Shown one piece after another: positions 47,477 to 58,498 of a stretch of 64,000 nt of DNA. The stretch comes from Clitopilus passeckerianus (Eukaryota > Basidiomycota > Agaricomycetes > Agaricales > Entolomataceae), in NCBI GenBank assembly GCA_944990035.1, contig CALYLX010000023.1, forward strand, positions 62,001-126,000, in the 5' to 3' direction. The notes beneath the pieces were generated by a model, which made no database searches, was not told the origin of the DNA, and saw nothing but the letters and a program-made list of their open reading frames with translations. A program made the position numbers and the translations under genes. The stretch's first letter is position 1. Every line of letters begins with the position of its first letter.

Positions 47477-48039
47477 AAGGATGCGGATTTTCGCACCCTC
47501 CAGTACGAGGAGGAGGCAATGTCAAAGTGTAGGTGGTGGTTCTGAGCATAGTTGTGTCGCTTGCTCATGCTGCATGGACGAATGAGGCAGTCACGGAAAT
47601 CAGGAACCAGACGAAGACAGCTAAGCGGTAAGCACTGCCCCCGCCGATCCCGCCAAAATGCCATGTGGTGGCCCTCGAGGTTCAAACGACGAAGAGACGA
47701 GACTGCCTATGCAGTATCAAATCCCTGTTATAAATCCTATATGTGAAGGGGAAGAAGTCGTGATCCGGGCAGGATCGTTCCTTTATTTTCCCTTGACTAG
47801 GATGCCTTTTAAAAGATAAGGGAGCTTTATTAGTTCGGAGAGTGCTGACTGGCGCTGGTACAATGGTTGTCCGAAAGAAGGGTAATTCTGCTGTTAGCCC
47901 CGGAGGGGGTGTTTAATTCTTCAATTGCGGCCGCCGTAAGTCACTCTAGAAACAAGTTAAGGGATGTTTTTGTTGACCGATATCATATACTATGTACGTT
48001 CGCCTAGAGTTCAACGCAACCCCTCAATCCCAGCCCACC
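47477..48039. other. Intergenic
   Basis: Promoter side of the 45.5-kb NACHT gene and 3' side of TRM2. No gene seen. A mirrored, decayed version of this junction exists at about 57530-58026. Confidence 0.5.
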
Positions 48040-50290
48040 TCACACCAGCCTCAAAACCGCCACACTCTCCACATGCGCCGTCTGCGGGAACAAATCAAAC
48101 CCTCTCACACTCTCAAGCACATACCTCCTCCCATCCTCCCTCTTCAACCCACTCTCCTCCATCAACTCCCAAATCCTCCCCACATCCCTCGCCTGCGTAT
48201 GCACATTACAGCTCACATAAACCACCCTCTCGCACCCAAACTCCACCAGCTGCCTCAAGAACTGCTCGTCGCACCCCTTCCTGGGTGGGTCGATCACCAA
48301 TACAGTTTGGTCGCGAGGGAAGGATTGGACGGTGGAGAATATTTGCGCGGCGTCACCTGAGAGGAAGGAGATGTTTGACGTTTGGGGTCGGAGGTGGGTG
48401 TTGAGTGTCGCGTTGTGCGTGGCGGACTTTATGGAGTCGGAGGAGAGCTCGATGCCTGCTACGGTGTCGAAGTAGGGGCTTAGCCTGATGGCGAACAACC
48501 CGGCGCCGCAGTAGGCATCTACCAGATGGGTTGGCTTTGGAGATGTTGATGTTGACGAGGGCGAGCCAGGAGGAGGGAAGATAGCGTCCCGGACGTAATC
48601 TGTCAAGGGTACGAGGACGGAATTGTTGTTCTGGAAGAAGGATCCTGCGGTGTAGTCGAATACGAAAGAACCGACTTTGTCCCTGCAGGTGGCAGTGTGG
48701 GAGGTTATGCAAATGTGTTTCTCATCCTCTGGTGTGGTGGTGGCCGTGGATGAGGAGGGAAGGGGGTTTATGGAGACTGTAGGTTCCTCTGCGGCCGTCG
48801 AGGCAGAAGGTGTTGGTGGGATTTCGAGAGAATCTCGAAGGAGTAGGGATACGCCCTTCTTGTATTTCCATATATTCCTACAAAAAGCACATTCGTTAGC
48901 CCACTCAAATACGCGAACATGAACAGAAAACGGATACTGACCCCATAACCTCTGTCCTAACCTTCTTCAACTCCTCATTGATCACTCCAGTCGCAATCGG
49001 ACACTCCTCGATATCCATCACCTTGGACGTTCCGATTTTGTTGAATCCAATTTTCAACCAATCTGGTTTTTCGTCGCCCTCAGCGAAGCCTAAGGGCGCT
49101 GCATTGCCATCTGCGTCGGCGGTAGTTTGTGAATGCGCCTTTCGTGCTTGTTTGGGAGGAGCTTCGTAGTGCGGTGTTATTTTCGTGCGGTAGGCATATT
49201 GGAGTGGGGAGCCATGGGTTGGGAGGATCGTTGGCACTTCGGAGGCTGGTAGGTCTGTTGCACCTGCATTAGTTTGGGTAGAATGTAGAAAGGTGAGAGA
49301 ACGTACTGGAGAAGTTTTTGTAGGCTTTGACCACGACGTCCCGCTTGAATGCGAGTTGGTCTTCGTACGTTATCATCTGTCGTGAAGTGTTAGCACGTCC
49401 GAGGCATGTTCATCTGGCATACATACCTGGAACTGGCACCCCGCGCATTCTCCGAAGTACTTGCACTTCACAAGGTTCATATTCCTCTTCATCCCACCCA
49501 CCGAGCCATCCACTTCCATGCTATCCATCCCCGTATTCGCCTCCAGCACCTCTATCAGATCCGCCAGCGAGTATAATCTCGCATTCCTATACACCCTCAC
49601 TTTAACCCTCTCCCCAGGCAGCGAAAACGGCACCACCAGCGCCCACTCCGGATGTGCCTCACTCAAAGCAATAGCTTCTCCTCCTGAACCAACCCTCTTC
49701 ACCACACATTCCACCTCCTCCTTGAACTGAAAAGGGCTCTCTACTTTCTTTTCTCCATTTTCTTCGAGTTCTAGAATCCGGTTGACAGCGTCATGCCCAA
49801 TGACATCGCAGACGTCGCGCCAGAGCACGTCCTCTGTAGAACAAGGTTCAGGAGGTGGATGTTGTCCTCTGCGAATTAGTTTGGCGCGGTGTCGTTTGGC
49901 TGCTTTGCCTGAGAGTTCTTTTTTCTCTTTCTTCTCCTTTGCAGGTTTCTTCTGTGTGCTGTTTTCTACGGTGGTTGCAGATGAGTCTGCAGTTGTCCTA
50001 AGTTTCTTGCTTGCTGGCCCAGGAGACGGTCCACGAGAGGAAGATAACGGGTGTATTTGGCCAGCTTTTGGACTGGGAGGCGCATCACCTGTAGAAGGTT
50101 CGCCAGTTGGGTTCAGTTGAGAGGTTATCGTGTCAGAGTCCATGATTCTGGTGGTAGAACTAAAGCAGCGACGATGGTAGAGTGGTAATATTCTCGGTGT
50201 AGCTATAGCTGCATACAGTTTCCTCGAGAAAGCACGAGACGCAGGCGTTGTCCTCGTTCTTGCAGAAAAAGAAAAAGAAACGGCCAGCAT
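48040..50290 (-). CDS. trm2: TRM2-like tRNA (uracil-5-)-methyltransferase
   Basis: Four or more exons. Markers in order: a Lys/Glu-rich N-terminal segment, a TRAM-like EWALVVPFSLPGERVKVRVYR, the Fe-S-type CKYFGECAGCQFQ, then YAYRTKITPHY and KIGFNKIG, FVFDYTAGSFFQNNNSVL, the SAM-binding LVDAYCGAGLFAIRL, a VLVIDPPRKGCDEQFL motif, and the catalytic cysteine in VVYVSCNVHTQARD. It ends TAHVESVAVLRLV. The enzyme makes 5-methyluridine in the T-loop of tRNA. The open frame extends past the internal ATG at 50143. Starting at 50290 (MLAVSFSFSARTRT ... RRCFSSTTRI) adds a basic, Ser/Arg-rich, acid-free segment that looks like a mitochondrial presequence, so two start sites may give two locations. An ATG at 50356 is also in frame. 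Confidence 0.92.
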
Positions 50291-50608
50291 CGAGTTCGAA
50301 TCGCCGAATCTTTTCTGATCACGTTGACCAAAAACAGAAGGCAGCCAACCAATCATCTCCTTTGGTTTCCTTCAGTGTCTTTCGATTCAAACAAGCGCCA
50401 ACAAATGACATCGGCAGTTCGGCCGTGAACTCATCAGGGCCGAGCCAAAGTTTGACCGAGGTTTGAACATTCCATCTCTCCCACAAAGTCAAGCCAACCG
50501 AGTCTATTATAAGGCAAAGAGCCTTGCTATTGCCGCCGTTTTCTCTTTTGCTCTTAACCTCCATTGACGCCAGCGAGCAGTATCTGAACGACCAAAGAGC
50601 TTGCAGAG

Positions 50609-52583
50609 ATGCGCTCCGCAGCGCGTCTGACTATTGTCCGACTACTTCTCCTCAACTTTATACGTGCCATCTCTGCTGCGGCGACGCCTTTACAGGCTGC
50701 ACTTACCGCCTCATCCAACGATGCAAACGCTGGTGGATGGGGAATCATAGGAATGCTAGAGAAGAAACACCCGCGGGAGCTGCCTGAACCTTGGTCGCCG
50801 GAGTTCTGGGGCAAAATGGTCGTTAGCGCTGCATTAGTTCTGGCTGGCGGAGTATTTGCCGGGTTAGTGCTGCCCGTCGCTTTCTTGTATATTGTCTGAC
50901 CTCTCCGTTTAGCCTGACCCTCGGCTTGATGGGTCTCGACGAACTCCACCTCCGAGTCCTCGCTACTTCCTCAGACGTTCCCTCTGAAAAGAGAAACGCT
51001 AGAAAAGTTCTCAACCTCCTTGAGCGCGGACGACACTGGATATTGGTTGTCCTGCTATTGTGTAACGTCGTGGTGAACGAGAGTTTGCCCGTGTTCCTGG
51101 ACAGCGCGATTGGTGGTGGAATTGCTGCGGTCGTTATTTCGACGACTGCGATTGTTATTTTTGGAGAGTAAGTTGCTTGAATCACCCCGCGGGGGAATGT
51201 ATGCTAACTGTTCTCGAATGGATAGGATTATACCACAAGCTGTATGCGTGCGGTATGGGCTTGGCATTGGAGCTGCTTGTGCTCCTCTTGTAATTGGGCT
51301 CATGTTCATTCTCGGTACGTTCTCTCTCGCTCTCGCACTGGTTCTCCCTTCTAACTCATATCTATCTACAGCGCCTATCGCCTACCCTATTGCTAAACTG
51401 CTTGACTTTGTCCTAGGCGGGAAAGAGCACACCACCTACAAAAAATCCGAACTTCGCTCTTTCCTCCAGTTCCACCGTGCTGGCGAGGATCCACTTAGAG
51501 ACGACGAAATTGCAATCTTGAATGGAGTACTGGAGTTGAATACGAAGAGTGTTGAGAGTATCATGACTCCACTAAAAGACACAGTTTCTTTGGGGAGTGA
51601 TACGATATTGGACCATGCCACCGTTGACAAGATGTGAGCAATTCTCCTTATTTTCTCGAACAAGGTGACTATATACTAACTATCTCGCGATAGCATACTC
51701 TCCGGATACTCCCGCTTCCCAGTTCACGAACCGCACGACCCATCCTCCTACATCGGCCTCCTGCTCGTCAAGAAACTAATCCAATACGACCCCTCTCAAG
51801 CCCTCCCCGTCTCCGCCTTCCCACTCTCCATCCTCCCCGAAGCTCCTCCCACCATCAACTGCTTCCAAGCTCTCGACTACTTCCAAACTGGCCGCGCTCA
51901 CCTACTGTTGGTGTCAACGACGCCTGGGAAGAGTGGAGGCGCGATAGGGGTGGTGACGCTGGAGGATATAATTGAGGAGATTATTAGCGAGGAGATTGTT
52001 GATGAGACGGATAGGTGGGAGGATAATAGTCATAAGAGGAAGGCGAGGAGGATGACGACGGCTGCTATTATGAGGGGGTGGGTGCTAGTTTCCCTTTTCC
52101 TTTCGCGTGGACGTAAGAACTGACTTTGAGTTTCATGCATATAGTATCGTCGAACGCCATATCCGACGTAATAACTCAACGTCCACCATTCGGACTGACA
52201 TCCCAGGCGAGAACGCACCACTTCTCGGAGGACAACGCCTACCCAACCTCGCGTATGGCTCGGCCTCAACGTACAACTCCACCCAACAATCAACCTACGG
52301 CGGGTCAAACTACGGCGCAACTGGGAACGGAGCAAGTAGAGATGCCCAGGGAGCTGGGAAGAGGAGCGGGAGCTCGAATACCTTGAGGGGTGTTAGTGCG
52401 ACGAGGAGTGAGATGAGTGGGAGGAGTCAAAGTAGGGGTAGAGGTGAGGATGATGGGGTAGTTAATGAGGATGGGAAGGGGTTGAGTGAGAGTCCGGCGG
52501 CTGGACAGGGGACATGGAATTCGCAGGCTGGGGAGAGTCCGAAGGTTAGTTTTGCGGAGGTTGTTGCGAAGGGTGGGAAGTGA
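50609..52583 (+). CDS. CNNM/Mam3-type membrane protein (DUF21 + CBS domains)
   Basis: At least six exons. The start at 50609 gives a signal-like [20 protein letters not shown]. The DUF21 transmembrane domain follows: [26 protein letters not shown], a [19 protein letters not shown] helix, [20 protein letters not shown] and further helices up to [10 protein letters not shown]. The CBS pair covers [38 protein letters not shown] and [17 protein letters not shown]. The tail is Ser/Gly/Asn-rich and probably disordered. Family members (Mam3 in yeast, CNNM in animals) act in divalent-metal (Mg/Mn) homeostasis at vacuole or plasma membrane. It lies head to head with TRM2, about 250-320 bases between starts. 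High confidence for the family. Confidence 0.92.
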
Positions 52584-53387
52584 GCGGTGTCCGATTTCTT
52601 GGTTGCTCTTTCGTGCAGATTTATTTTCTTGAGAATGTATCCTTGGATGTATGTAGAGTAGGATTTTTTATTACACTAGTAGGAGAAATGGTCTATGTGT
52701 AGTTCAAGGCTTGTACTATTTCGTTCTATTTAAATGGCAGCTACCAAATTCTCCTTCATGATTCCAATATGGAGCTCGAGGAGAGTGGCTTTTGGATTGC
52801 ACTAGGGAGCGGTTGAGACTGAATATCGTTGAGAGTCATCGTGGTGATTGCCACACATTACATATTAAACAGCCATATATTTGCCGTGCGTTATATAGTA
52901 CGCCCGAATCGACACTCAGGAATATCACGCGCAACGAAAAATATAGACTGAATAGAAACTAGATTGTGTTTGTAATACGACATCCATAAGTTACAGTATA
53001 ATGATAAATGTAGATCATGCTAGATTGGAATGCCTCCTAGATGCACGTCACGCTATTTTCATTCAAAGATCAGCAGGAGATCTAGGGCGCGAGATAGGCC
53101 AGCAAAAATAAGGCGAGAAGACAGAAGCCTACAGCGTCCAGACGAAGCACACCAGTTCTAGTTCCTAGAGCGGTAGGTAGCCTGGGATTGCGAACTCGTC
53201 CTAGAGATTCTGCACGAAACATGGCCATTAGAAGATTGGATCCAGAAAGTCCTCCAGAAATCGTCGGGCCAATATTTCTGTGCATCCGGCCTACTTGAAC
53301 ATCTCCGTTCCTCGGCTGGTGGCCCTAACGATCGTTTGCGAGCAGTCCTAACTGGGAAATTCTCCGAGGACGAATCACCCTTCGCAA
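52584..53387. other. AT-rich intergenic stretch before the duplicated block
   Basis: 3' side of the CNNM gene. Overlapping minus frames at 53082-53427 are unrecognised; one ends in a hydrophobic tail (GFCLLALFLLAYLAP), but no further support was found. The duplicated ALG2 fragment begins near the right end. Confidence 0.45.
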
Positions 53388-54033
53388 ACTCTCTCGGGCT
53401 CACGTACATGACCAATTCCCTCTCCACGTCCTTTTCAACAACAACAACTACTACTACAAAGTCCTCTGCGTCGACTCTCTCCCATGATCCGGACCCATTC
53501 CTCGCTCGCTCTCCATTCTCTCCTACACCGACAACGCCTCGTCATGCGTAACCCCATGTTCTCTTCCTCCTCAACCTCACAGCGGCCCAACGAACAATTC
53601 TCTAAACGAGGTCGTCAACATCAACCCCACTTTATGCGCCCTCCAACGAATAGTTCGGAATTGTGCCCATTGAAGCCATGCCCTGTGGCGTTCCCATCCT
53701 GCTTGCGATAACGGTGGTCTATAGAGAGCATAATTCACTCACCTCCAACGAAGAACGATTGTCTATGCGAACCTAACCCAGGGATCTGGACATCTGCGCT
53801 GGAGGAGAAGGTGGTGATGACGGATGGGGAGAGGAAAAGGCTGGGAGGGCAAAGAAGAGGGCAAGAGAGATGTTTAGGATGGATGTGATGTCTGGAGGGC
53901 TGCTCTGAAGGAGGCTGTGAAGGGTGGGCCGCCGGAAGCTACGATTAGTGTGGTGACACGGGTAGGAGTGGTTGGTGTAATTTTGGTTTTGTTGATTGCT
54001 TGGTCGGCGCACCTGCTTTCGTCAGGATTGTGA
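53388..54033 (+). pseudogene. ALG2 3' fragment, broken
   Basis: Matches the last third of the ALG2 gene at 31444-32105. It starts in the LTYMT codons and ends with a recognisable copy of the membrane helix codons and SSGL stop (TGA 54031-54033). The Ser/Thr-rich insert is present with changed repeats. The frame breaks soon after TPTTPRHA, and further small deletions follow (the [11 protein letters not shown] segment is split between frames). There is no promoter or 5' two-thirds, so it cannot give an active enzyme. It is part of the inverted duplicate block. Confidence 0.9.
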
Positions 54034-54210
54034 ATGTCGCCTCTTGGGACACGGATTCTTTAGTTCGCACATCTCAGAATACGTATGTCATACGGAGTCG
54101 CTCAACATTTATTTGACTAAATTACACCCTCGAATTTACAGATTTTTAGCAGTGCTCGCATATTTTGCATATTTTACGGTTAATTGTTACGGCGTACATC
54201 GCGTTAGGGA

Positions 54211-54942
54211 TCAAGGAAAGATCAGCCGCCAGGCCGCCTCCGACGTTAGGGCTTGTCCAGCTTGGACATGAGTGAGGGCATCCTGGACAAGACATTAGTT
54301 GGATACAATTCTTGAATGGCTGAATGGACTCACATCCAATAGTTTCTTCCCATTCTCATTCGTCACAACTCCACTGCCCTTCAGCTTTTGGATGGCTCCT
54401 GCCACTTCGGTATATCGAGGATACTCGTCGCCGGCGGTTAATACAGCGAGGAGTGCATGGATGGCTCGGATCTGAATCTTTCCAGCATCAGTTGTTCCGT
54501 CCCAGTAAGGATCCAGTTGCAAGCCTTGTGTGATTTTTGCATCCTGGCCTGAAGCTAAAGACAGCCTGGATCTCATTGAAGTACCGGATACAAGGGCAGC
54601 GATGAGATATGGATTTTTTGCGTGGACTTGATGATCGCCGTCGGCAATGAGCAAATCTCGGATGGCCTCAAAGACCTCCCGCCGCATCAACGCTGCGAAA
54701 GTGTCTTCATATGAGGCGCCATTTTCGCATGTGATAGTGATTTTTGGGAGTTTTCCACTAGCTTCGAGGCCGGATAGGAACGAAGTGTATTCACTTGTTC
54801 GTGAGGGTGAAGCTTGGCAGGAGGACAAGTAAGCGGCGACAAGATCGTCAAGATGATCGGTGTCAAAAGTAGCGTCGGAGAGGAGTTCAAGAGCACTCGT
54901 GGTGTCCAGCGATCGGACGGCAGAGGCGAGGTTAGTAGCCAT
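54211..54942 (-). CDS. Unknown ~230-residue soluble protein, copy 2
   Basis: Two exons: 54334-54942 and 54211-54282. The start at 54942 (MATNLASAVRSLDTTSAL) corresponds to the copy-1 start; the in-frame ATG at 54990 adds 16 residues absent in copy 1. The frame is open and has diverged mainly by substitutions (for example SLASGQDAKITQ versus SSASDQIANITQ). The same splice sites are kept and the last exon codes for DALTHVQAGQALTSEAAW. Retention of frame and splicing after duplication, beside a decayed ALG2 fragment, suggests selection on the protein. No family recognised; no signal peptide. Head to head with RNase copy 2. Confidence 0.75.
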
Positions 54943-55902
54943 ACATCGCTCGTAAGTATTATTCGACTCTTCAGCTTCAACACGCATCATAAAAGCCTTA
55001 TCACGGGTAGGCTCGTAACCAGCCCCTCTTGATGTGTGCTTACAATGTTACAGGATCCGGAATTTGGCAAGGGAAGATGCTGTGCAGGATCAACTTACAG
55101 CATGATCTTACGTCCACCCAGTCACGCGTCGCAAGGAGATACACTTTAATCTCTCACAAAGGCACTCATCAGGTAGCATCACTCGGCGAGTCGAGGCTGG
55201 AATTTCTGTCTCCCCAGGTTCCTTGCAGGGGCGGCGAGCCGCTGTTGTGAAGTAAACTCCGCCTACGTCCCCAAACGATGATCTCAACGTAGTGACCGCC
55301 AACGCTACTCCCAAACAAAGACCCACCGAAGAATCTAGGTCAGCGCTCGTCAGCCAAGGCGCGGTATATTGGATCCAAGTTGTGCTTGTGAGTGAGGGTG
55401 TATTCTAATTATATGAATCTAACCATTGTACGCAGGTTCGAGAGTCTCGACCTGTTCAGCTTGACACATTCTATAAACTCCCCTGAACTCAGGTGCCATG
55501 CTCAAACCCGAAACATAGCATTTCACGTGGGCCACTAGCGGAACCTTGAGGTTTGGCTGAGACCAGTGAGATGGCTCCCGCATCAGACGGTTCCTCACAA
55601 CGAACGTCAGGTTCTGTTTGGAGATTAAGACGGTTTCCTGATGAAAACTTTGCCCGGATAATCAAATTGTGCGACACAGGTTTGGCAGGTCGACTCGGAG
55701 CGGAAGTGGTATATAAACCTAGTGAGGTGATGACTTGGTCCTTCAGCTGGTCTACATACCTCTTCCGCAAGCTGGTCTTGTTGGAATTGGATCTCAGAAC
55801 TATCCTCTAAACCTCCTACTTACGACTTCACAATCTGACTGAGCTCGAATGTAAGTGGCAATCCCGTCACCGAAAGGCTATCACTCACGAGCACGGTTGC
55901 AG
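54943..55902. other. Head-to-head promoter region of the duplicated pair
   Basis: Mirrored equivalent of 29529-30542. Partly homologous near the RNase side (about 55480-55840). The overlapping frames here have no pattern. Confidence 0.45.
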
Positions 55903-56962
55903 ATGCGCCTCTCCACTCTCAGTGCCCTGTTTCTTGCTGTCAGCACCGCATTCGCTGCGCCGCTAGATAGTATCGGACGAAGACAAGAAGACGTTATCCG
56001 AAGGCTTGCATTACGAAACGACGTTGCCTACATCGGAAGCGCCCTTGGGATTACCACACGCTCGGAACTATACGATTACTTACTCGAAAGACGAGGAAAC
56101 GCTGCGAAGAAAAAGGCCAATAGAAAGGCCCGAAACGACCGCAAGACGGCTGCGATGGCTGAAGTCCACAAAGCAGGGCAGAAGGCCATCACGGAGTCAA
56201 ACAAGTCAGTCGGCAAGAAGATTGCGAAGACGCCTGCGCACAAAGCAGTCGCTGAACATGCTGGCCACACGGCAGCAGCAGCCAAGAAGACTGAGCTGAA
56301 AGCAGCGTCCCAAGCCAAGCACAACCAACTCAAAGCTGCAGGGGCGGAGCATAAGAAGACGAGCAATTTACCTCATAGGACGGATACTTTCCACATCGCA
56401 GCTGGGGGTACCAAACCTGAACGAACTTACACCGGTAAGGACGTTCGGAAAGCGAACTTCGCATCCCATATCAAGAATGCCAATGGCGACGTGAGTAATG
56501 ATGACCTTCCCAATAATTCGAGATTAACGGCGAGCACAGCGATTCGGGAAGCAATTCAACAACAATCCACATGCCGTTCCTGGAGCGGATGGAAGCCACC
56601 GTCCCATTCCTCATATGACTGGCACTGGCCATGAGCACCCACTTTCCCCGGCTACATCTCATACTCAAATGAAGAAGGATCACAAAGCCGAACCAGCCAG
56701 GATTATTTCACAGAGCCACGGTACGCCTGTTTCCTGTGATGTATGCTATGCGACACTAACAGGCCTTGGTTATGTAGGTGGTAACCACCAGCACATGGGA
56801 GTGATTGCGCACGACCAGTCGAGAGGTGCTGGTCATGCGGGCGAAAATGACCACTTCTTGGTGCATCCCACACATGCTACGAGGCCCGCGCCCGTCGAGG
56901 GATTGCACGGCACGTTCATGCATTCAAGGAGGGGGGATTTATTTGAGGAATTCGAGTTCTAA
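55903..56962 (+). CDS. Secreted ribotoxin/T1-type ribonuclease-like protein, copy 2
   Basis: Same design as copy 1. The start at 55903 gives a signal peptide (MRLSTLSALFLAVSTAFA), and a GRRQED dibasic site follows. A Lys/Ala-rich basic region and the C-terminal RNase-like part retain the Glu (HEHPL), the Arg (PARII) and the His (GVIAHDQSR) with NDHFLVHP. Introns occupy the same places (after NANGD and after SQSHG). The C-terminal end differs: copy 2 has about 20 extra residues before an acidic GDLFEEFEF end, where copy 1 ends LLEELFGEYVY. No frameshift or stop is seen before that. Predicted secreted RNase; activity and target untested. Confidence 0.68.
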
Positions 56963-57329
56963 ATGAACATAACCAGAGTTCTTCATTGAACTACTGACAT
57001 GGGCACGCCGAGGGAGGAATATCTATATTTGTGACTCGCTGATGACAGGAGGAGAGGAGAATAATATAATCTGATTATGACGTCTTCGGAGGCAAGCTTT
57101 ACCACCTCAGAGATCTCAGAGGTTGATTCCCTCACTGCACGTACCGACCGCTCAAGAAGTTCAAGCATCGTTTTGGGACTGCCTCGCGGACTCTCACCAG
57201 CTCGTCCGTTCAGCTTGACTTCACTCGAGCACACGCTCAAGCAAAAGACCTTCACCTGGCCTCTCAGATCTCATGTCCTGATACGACCTTGAACTTTTCG
57301 AAGAATCGTTTCGGCATTACCTTCGTCGT
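56963..57329. other. Intergenic between RNase copy 2 and TRM2 relic
   Basis: Nothing recognised. Confidence 0.5.
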
Positions 57330-57530
57330 TAAGTATGACAGTGTGATTTGTGAGTTCTGATTTCCGTACGCAGGCGAGGGATGTGAGTACGTTTTGGGTT
57401 GATGGAGGAGAGTGTTTTGTGGAGCGAGGACGGGAGTGAGGGTTTGATTTGTTCCCGTAGGCGGCGCATTTGGAAAGTGTGGTTGTTTTGAGGTTGGTTC
57501 GACGGGATGGGGGTTTTCGTTAAACCCTAG
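57330..57530 (+). pseudogene. Relic of the TRM2 3' end
   Basis: The plus strand here aligns to the last ~180 bases of TRM2 (48040-48220, minus). Shared strings are ACGCAGGCGAGGGATGTG, GTTGATGGAGGAGAGTG, GGGTTTGATTTGTTCCCG and GTTTTGAGG, in the same order. The reading frame is broken by small deletions and the final codons are changed. No upstream part of TRM2 is seen before it. With the NACHT first exon that follows, it mirrors the junction at 47317-48220. Confidence 0.82.
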
Positions 57531-58026
57531 TAACGTGTCCTCGTCCGTCTCTGCCAAGTTTCCGCGTCAACTTAGGCTCGGACAAGGTATTTACTTTCCA
57601 AAGCGAGTACCTCATCGACTCGGTCCATAGTGATAGTGATAGCCATATGAGCCAGATTTGAGTAGCGAAAGTTTCTACAACCAGTGCCCTTCGTGACTCT
57701 GTCAAGGCCTCCCAAAACCATACGAGCCATTGTTATCGATGTCCCATCACAGTATTTTGCACAAAATACTCTTCAGACGTTCTAGTTCTTGGTCTGTGCA
57801 TACCCATTTGGCAAATGGTGTGAAGCAAATACTACTTAGTATCATTCCTCCGTCAGCCTCCGAGTTGATCGCTGATCTTCCTAAGCGACAACAACCACCG
57901 AACCCGTCCTAGATATCTTTTGTGGGGCACAGGGCTAGAGAATCATCGCAACTATGACCACAACCACCATCTACCTACTGGTGTCGCCTCCTCAACCCGG
58001 TCGAGAGATAGCACCTAATCACTTCT

Positions 58027-58092
58027 ATGACCAATCTGACCCGTAATGTCGATATTCACAACTCACAGCTCGTGGATACGGACACGTATAAT
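58027..58092 (+). pseudogene. NACHT first exon interrupted by an LTR retrotransposon
   Basis: From ATG 58027 the frame reads MTNLTRNVDIHNSQLVDTDT then YN. At 58093 the sequence becomes the TGTGGCG end of an LTR. It is closely related to the 44.1-kb orphan and to the 45.5-kb gene exon. It lies about 500 bases beyond the TRM2 relic, as the intact exon lies about 560 bases beyond the TRM2 stop at 48040. The rest of the NACHT gene would lie past the retrotransposon, outside the window. Confidence 0.75.
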
Positions 58093-58340
58093 TGTGGCGA
58101 ATACGTGACAACGTTATGCTTACTTCATCCAGATAAGATTAGATTACTATTCCGAGCTCGTTCTATACATCCGTACATCGTAGCTACTTCACAGATTACG
58201 TTAGTTATACCTAGGAATTAGTATATAAAGGTCCTGTACATGATTTAGAGAGACCAGCAATCTCGAATAGAAGAGGACTTACACCTGCTCTCTCGAGGCT
58301 ACGTGTGACGCGACTGTGATACTCTCACACTCCCGCCACA
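58093..58340 (+). repeat. 5' LTR of the Ty3/gypsy element
   Basis: Starts TGTGGCG and ends CGCCACA, an inverted 7-base terminal match with the TG...CA ends expected for LTRs. It lies directly before the gag region and contains a TATATAAAG box. The 3' LTR is outside the window, so the limits rest on the termini alone. Confidence 0.7.
58222..58230 (+). promoter_or_regulatory. TATA box in the LTR
   Basis: TATATAAAG about 110 bases before the LTR end, a plausible U3 core promoter for the retrotransposon. Confidence 0.5.
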
Positions 58341-58498
58341 TATTTTGAGCAACTCCCAGCTCTTCTCGCTCCCAGCGTCTCTTATCGTTTTCATTTGACT
58401 CTCGTATTCGCGGAATGTACGGCGGTTTGGCCACCCAAGTACACCCGACCTCGCAGAGTCAACTGTCTCTCAGCTTAAACCCTCAACAAACCCGAATT

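Larger units (their letters stand above)
53388..56962 (+). repeat. Inverted segmental duplication, copy 2
   Basis: Mirror-image copy of 28514-32105, carrying an ALG2 fragment (plus), the unknown gene (minus) and the RNase-like gene (plus). The two gene copies remain open while the ALG2 part has decayed. Confidence 0.8.

Noticed and set aside
47992..48404. Overlapping open frames on plus opposite TRM2
   Set aside because: They are antisense shadows of the conserved TRM2 C-terminus.
57264..57557. 97-codon minus frame starting MAETDEDTLLG
   Set aside because: It is the antisense of the TRM2 relic, not a gene; the similarity to the antisense of TRM2 is what exposed the relic.
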